Shown one piece after another: positions 15,092-15,678 of a stretch of 15,678 nucleotides of DNA (the stretch's first letter is position 1; each line of letters begins with the position of its first letter). The DNA comes from Candidatus Omnitrophota bacterium (GTDB taxonomy: Bacteria > Hinthialibacterota > Hinthialibacteria > OLB16). The translations under genes were made by a program, and so were the position numbers. The notes under the pieces were generated by a model. It was not told where the DNA came from. It saw nothing but the letters and a program-made list of their open reading frames with translations, and did not search any database. Location: NCBI GenBank assembly GCA_020632575.1, contig JACKFH010000057.1, positions 1 through 15,678 on the forward strand, written 5' to 3'.

Positions 15092-15418
15092 ATGAAACTC
15101 TCCCTCTCCGAGATCCGTTCCAACGCGATGGAATTCGCCGCCGAATGGCGCGACGCCGAAAGCGAACGCTCCGAGGCTCAATCGTTCTGGAACGATTTCT
15201 TCCGTGTGTTCGGGATCAAACGGCGTAGCGTCGCGAGTTTCGAGGAAAAGGTCAAAAGCCTGACCGGCTCCCTCGACCGCGCCGTCGACCGATGCTACCG
15301 CCCCCAACCCTTCGACTCCGAACGCAAACGCGTCGAGTTCCTCTTCGACCTCTACCAACAACTCACCGCGCCGCTGATCGACACGCCCAAGAAGAAGAGG
15401 GGGCGGAGGAAGGCATAG
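15092..15418 (+). pseudogene. Internally deleted MmeI-type restriction-methylation protein (N- and C-termini only)
   Basis: The 108-codon frame has two halves. Residues 1-59 (SLSEIRSNAMEFAAEW near 4-19, then AQSFWNDFFRVFGIKRRSVASFEEKVKSL) are the N-terminal helical region of MmeI-like fused endonuclease-methyltransferases. Residues 60-108 (LDRAVDRCYRPQPF, then ERKRVEFLFDLYQQLTAPL and a basic tail) are the extreme C-terminus of the same proteins, which usually have 800-1000 residues. The PD-ExK nuclease, methyltransferase and target-recognition parts that should lie between are gone, yet the frame is kept. A GGAGG five bases before the ATG at 15092 and a candidate promoter remain, so a short helical product may still be made. 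It is either a recent in-frame deletion relic or an assembly collapse. Restriction or methylation activity is not expected. Confidence 0.75.
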
Positions 15419-15425
15419 GCCGGGG

Positions 15426-15456
15426 CCTGGATTCCCGCCTCCGCGGGAATGACGGG
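15426..15456. repeat. Interspersed palindromic repeat of the ATTCCCGC...GCGGGAAT type
   Basis: ATTCCCGC (15431-15438) pairs with GCGGGAAT (15443-15450) around a CTCC loop, with the flanks CCTGG and GACGGG typical of a palindrome found in very many unrelated bacteria. In reverse translation it yields the familiar spurious peptide SFPRRRESR. It lies directly after the deleted restriction gene. Confidence 0.85.
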
Positions 15457-15506
15457 TGGGGTTGAGGAATGACGGGTGGGGTTAGGGAATGACGGAGGGG
15501 CGTGAT
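15447..15506. repeat. Three tandem 20-base units derived from the palindrome arm
   Basis: GAATGACGGGTGGGGTTGAG (15447-15466) is followed by GAATGACGGGTGGGGTTAGG (15467-15486) and a more diverged GAATGACGGAGGGGCGTGAT (15487-15506). The first unit overlaps the right arm of the palindrome, so the array probably grew by slippage or duplication of the repeat edge. Confidence 0.85.
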
Positions 15507-15515
15507 CACCTGGTT

Positions 15516-15674
15516 CACCTGGTTCGAGATTCCTTTCTCGAACTCACTTCCGCACGAATCCCTTCGTGCCATCGCACGCCGGAGAGTTGGATGAGAGGAT
15601 GAGGCTGGTCGGTCCTATTCGCGGGAAGGGATTCCTGATTAAGTTGCGCCGAGAAGGGAATCTCGGCGCAGGTG
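15516..15674. repeat. Structured non-coding element: inverted pair of two-hairpin modules
   Basis: The left module has CACCTG (15516-15521), hairpin GTTCGAG/CTCGAAC (15522-15543), 8 bases, then hairpin GCACGAA-TCCC-TTCGTGC (15552-15569). The right module, read on the minus strand, has CACCTG (15669-15674), a hairpin with a 10-bp stem (15645-15670), 7 bases, then a hairpin around GGAATCCCTTCC (15622-15637). Both first hairpins share the core CGAGATTCC(T/C)TTCTCG while their three flanking pairs differ yet remain paired (GTT/AAC against CGC/GCG). About 52 bases without evident structure lie between. A MITE- or REPIN-like mobile repeat, or a structured RNA, are the two readings. No convincing gene occupies 15419-15678. 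Confidence 0.7.
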
Positions 15675-15678
15675 GTCT

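Noticed and set aside
15363..15572. Minus-strand 69-codon frame containing SFPRRRESR.
   Set aside because: This is the well-known spurious translation of a widespread palindromic repeat and overlaps the restriction-gene C-terminus.
15599..15678. Open frame from an ATG at 15599 (begins MRLVGPIRGKGFLIK) running off the window edge.
   Set aside because: It runs through the hairpins of the inverted element, has no clear ribosome site beyond a close GAGAGG, and the palindromes explain the sequence better. The next bases would decide.
14928..15678. CRISPR array.
   Set aside because: Repeats here are palindromes of differing sequence plus three adjoining 20-base units with no spacers, and no cas genes are present.

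Overview
This is a bacterial window of moderately high GC (roughly 55-60% by eye) holding 15 intact protein genes and one collapsed one. No rRNA or tRNA gene was seen. Nothing fixes the phylum. The gene mix (MEP-pathway Dxr, RecN, a LegB-like sugar dehydratase, a large (alpha/alpha)-toroid lyase-like exported protein, a penicillin-acylase-family exported protein, many intergenic palindromes and several toxin-antitoxin relics) looks like a free-living or sediment bacterium from a sparsely sampled phylum. That is inference only.

Layout. Bases 61-1221 hold dxr (isoprenoid synthesis), convergent with a secreted lyase-like protein (1290-3314, minus). Divergent from the latter is an orphan AbrB/VapB-type antitoxin (3465-3719, plus) with a good promoter. 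A minus-strand pair, recN followed after 16 bases by a LegB-like NAD-dependent sugar dehydratase, fills 3759-6474. A shared intergenic region then leads on the plus strand to acylphosphatase (6672), an unrecognised small exported-looking protein (7103), a DinB-fold enzyme (7604), a Phd/PIN toxin-antitoxin operon (8212-8873) and an orphan ribbon-helix-helix antitoxin-like gene (8930).

Bases 9220-11567 are a methionine-salvage cluster: MtnB with an extra N-terminal domain (probably DUF6968), MtnD, MtnC. A double palindrome lies between mtnB and mtnD, and mtnB takes its stop codon from it. These enzymes take methylthioribulose-1-phosphate to the oxo-acid precursor of methionine. MtnP/MtnA (or MtnN/MtnK) must be encoded elsewhere. 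A convergent exported penicillin-acylase-family hydrolase (11583-13751, minus) faces a divergent class-1-like dihydroorotate-dehydrogenase homologue (13848-14903, plus).

The last 800 bases are repeat-rich. A 108-codon gene (15092-15418) joins the N-terminus and extreme C-terminus of an MmeI-type restriction-methylation protein with its whole catalytic centre missing. It is flanked by palindromic repeats. The most striking non-coding signal is at 15516-15674: two inverted copies of a two-hairpin module with a conserved core and compensated outer stems. A second recurring theme is genes with no Shine-Dalgarno whose -10 hexamer lies 6-7 bases before the ATG, suggesting leaderless transcripts.
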